From an uncultured Oscillospiraceae bacterium (GTDB lineage: Bacteria > Bacillota > Clostridia > Oscillospirales > Oscillospiraceae): 64,000 nucleotides of DNA. Below are positions 62,777-64,000 of the stretch, in pieces (position 1 is the first letter of the stretch; every line of letters starts with the position of its first letter). The stretch lies in assembly GCA_944385365.1 (NCBI GenBank), contig CALWWW010000001.1, forward strand, positions 1 through 64,000. Direction: 5' to 3'. The notes beneath the pieces are model-generated. The model was not told the DNA's origin. It searched no databases and worked only from the letters and a program-made list of their open reading frames with translations. The position numbers and the translations under genes are program-made.

Positions 62777-62810
62777 AAAACACCTGATTTCCAAAGAAAT
62801 CAGGTGTTTT
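62777..62810 (-). terminator. Terminator of the tRNA-Thr/tRNA-Tyr transcript
   Basis: AAAACACCTGATTT/AAATCAGGTGTTTT with loop CCAAAG, directly after tRNA-Tyr; on the minus strand it ends in TTTTTC. Confidence 0.85.
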
Positions 62811-62894
62811 GGTGGGGGATGGTGGATTCGAACCACCGAAGGCATAGCCAGCAGATTTACAGTCTGTCCCCTTTGGCCACTCGGGAAATCCCCC
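62810..62894 (-). tRNA. tRNA-Tyr (GTA)
   Basis: 85 nt with encoded CCA. Acceptor GGGGGAT/ATCCCCC, anticodon arm CAGACTGTAAATCTG with anticodon GTA, a long variable arm (class II) and T arm GGTGG-TTCGAAT-CCACC. Confidence 0.95.
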
Positions 62895-62923
62895 ATATGA
62901 ACTTGCTTGAGCTGCCTAGCTTT

Positions 62924-62999
62924 TGGAGCTGGTAGACGGACTCGAACCCCCGACCTGCTGATTACAAATCAGCTGCTCTACCAACTGAGCTATACCAGC
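62924..62999 (-). tRNA. tRNA-Thr (TGT)
   Basis: 76 nt with encoded CCA. Acceptor GCTGGTA/TACCAGC, D arm GCTCAGTTGGTAGAGC, anticodon arm CTGATTTGTAATCAG with anticodon TGT, T arm CGGGG-GTTCGAGT-CCG. It is 29 bp upstream of tRNA-Tyr in the same transcript. Confidence 0.95.
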
Positions 63000-63017
63000 A
63001 ATCTCAAGAGCATGGGT

Positions 63018-63046
63018 ATTATATCGCTTATAGAGCGGATTGTCAA
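63018..63046 (-). promoter_or_regulatory. Promoter of the tRNA-Thr/tRNA-Tyr operon
   Basis: TTGACA (63041-63046) and TATAAT (63018-63023), 17 bp apart, 19 bp before tRNA-Thr. Confidence 0.88.
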
Positions 63047-63115
63047 TAGCTTTTTTAAAATTTTTCATTTTTATTTTTTTGCCGCATAGAATACCATCGA
63101 AAGGCGGTGGTTTTC

Positions 63116-63742
63116 TTGCCATGTATCTATCTCCATGACCCCTCCCGCTTCCCCAACTATACGGCGGCCCTGGGTCTGGCGGGGCTTTCGGTGGCCGCCA
63201 CTCCAGACAAGGCCGACGGCCTGCTGCTGCCCGGCGGCGGCGATCTGGCCCCGGAGCGGCTGGGCTGTGACAGCGCCCTCTGCCGGGACGTGGACCGGGA
63301 CCGGGATGAGCGGGAACTGCAACTCTGTGACCAGTTTCTAACGCAAAACAAGCCCATCCTGGGCATTTGCCGTGGAGCCCAGGTGCTGGCCGTGGCCCTG
63401 GGCGGCAGCCTGACGCCCCATGTGGACGGCCACGGCGGCAATGACGACGGCAGCGACCGGTTCCACGACACCCGGACCGCCGGACTGCTGACGTCCCTTT
63501 ACGGTCCCTGCTGCGTCGTCAACACCCATCACCATCAAGCCGTGGCCGCGCTTCCCGAGGACTGCTCCATTTTACAGGTGTCTCTGGACGGCGTGGTGGA
63601 AGCCTTCGGCCACCGGCAAAAACCGGTATTGGCCGTCCAATGGCATCCCGAGCGGCTCTGCGGCCCCTATGCACGGGCTGACGCCGCCGACGGCGCCCTG
63701 ATTTTCGGCTGGTTACGATCAGTCTGTGGAGGTACCGTATGA
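63116..63742 (+). CDS. Gamma-glutamyl-gamma-aminobutyrate hydrolase family (peptidase C26)
   Basis: This protein of about 208 residues is a class I glutamine-amidotransferase-like hydrolase: LLLPGGGDLAPE, nucleophile Cys in ILGICRGAQVLAVALGG, VNTHHHQAV, and the His-Glu pair in AVQWHPE. It is like PuuD, which cleaves gamma-glutamyl amides. It is a little shorter than usual at the N-terminus. TTG 63116 with AAAGGCGG about 8 nt upstream is the likely start; GTG 63107 is the alternative. Its stop overlaps the next ATG. Confidence 0.88.
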   Translation: MPCIYLHDPSRFPNYTAALGLAGLSVAATPDKADGLLLPGGGDLAPERLGCDSALCRDVDRDRDERELQLCDQFLTQNKPILGICRGAQVLAVALGGSLTPHVDGHGGNDDGSDRFHDTRTAGLLTSLYGPCCVVNTHHHQAVAALPEDCSILQVSLDGVVEAFGHRQKPVLAVQWHPERLCGPYARADAADGALIFGWLRSVCGGTV

Positions 63743-64000
63743 GAGCTGCGATTTCCCATGATGATTTCCCGGCGGTGCTGGCGCTGCACCGGGCCGCCGG
63801 AGACTGCGGGTTTCTCCGCTCCTATTATCTGCCCCGGTTCCGCCATGCCGGGGTGGAACTGGTGGTCGGCGCTGTATTTGTCCACCCATTCACACCGCCG
63901 GGGGCGGCTTTGGAGAACGCATTGGAACAGCTGGCCGCTGTGGAAGCCGAGGTGGCGGTATGCGGCGGCGCGTTCGCCCTGGTGACTACGGCGGAGGAGT
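63739..64000 (+). CDS. Probable M19 membrane-dipeptidase-like protein, 3' end outside the window
   Basis: ATG 63739 overlaps the previous stop (ATGA). 87 codons are visible. FRHAGVELVVGAVFVHPF followed by LENALEQLAAVEAEVAVCGGAFALVTTAEE resembles the early part of M19 dipeptidases (GGVGAQFFA.., TAEDI..), though the HxD metal motif is not seen near the start. The pairing with a peptidase C26 hydrolase would suit breakdown of gamma-glutamyl or short peptides. The call rests on partial sequence. Confidence 0.5.
   Translation, partial: MRAAISHDDFPAVLALHRAAGDCGFLRSYYLPRFRHAGVELVVGAVFVHPFTPPGAALENALEQLAAVEAEVAVCGGAFALVTTAEE

Noticed and set aside
62621..62896. 91-residue minus-strand frame
   Set aside because: It runs through tRNA-Tyr and its terminator.

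Overview
The window looks like chromosome of a GC-rich gut Clostridia of the Oscillospiraceae type (Flavonifractor, Intestinimonas or Lawsonibacter-like). This is inferred from the strong AGGAGG-type ribosome binding sites, the DUF1667-linked glycerol-3-phosphate dehydrogenase triad, the agr-like LytTR/GHKL signalling genes, the SLH surface proteins and the codon use. No rRNA or species marker is present, so the genus is a guess.

Layout. 1-4150: the start of a collagen-like surface protein (minus strand), a DUF2325 gene and a three-gene flavin oxidoreductase operon. 4297-7368: a broken PAS/GAF/GGDEF/EAL c-di-GMP gene, followed by a 519-bp palindromic repeat (7400-7918). 8021-16824: mgtE with a long leader, an AlaX-type editing protein, nudC, an SSB-like gene, and an agr-like response regulator with two tandem sensor kinases. 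16834-24884: two related cassettes, each an XRE regulator divergent from zinc-ribbon/beta-helix envelope proteins. One cassette also carries a Ser/Thr kinase. The two divergent promoters share a 20-bp operator-like sequence. 25564-33592: an 8.0-kb integrative mobilizable element inserted at the 3' end of ssrA (tmRNA), with a serine recombinase, XRE repressor, SLH cargo, FtsK-like coupling protein and Rep/MobT-like relaxase. 33586-41441: ssrA, cyclophilin, smpB, an SLH protein and a DEAD-box helicase (each with an in-frame amber codon), a membrane protein, a flavin reductase and a dihydropyrimidinase. 41599-54462: tRNA-Ala, a PadR/FtsW-like pair, a MATE pump, a broken lipoprotein gene, a two-component system whose kinase frame runs into an aldo/keto reductase, an AlbA-type ATP-binding protein, a DUF3160 lipoprotein and a CapA-like protein. 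54608-62528: a LysR-controlled operon of a polyamine-type ABC transporter, adenine deaminase and an amidohydrolase. 62810-64000: tRNA-Tyr, tRNA-Thr, a peptidase C26 hydrolase and the start of a probable M19 dipeptidase.

The most notable points are these. The ssrA-integrated element has its attachment site inside the recombinase frame, so circular and integrated forms should encode different C-terminal tails, and the tmRNA terminator is exchanged. The duplicated XRE/zinc-ribbon/beta-helix cassettes share an operator. Four otherwise intact genes have single in-frame stops, and one histidine kinase lacks a stop before the next gene. The mgtE leader contains a possible short peptide gene.
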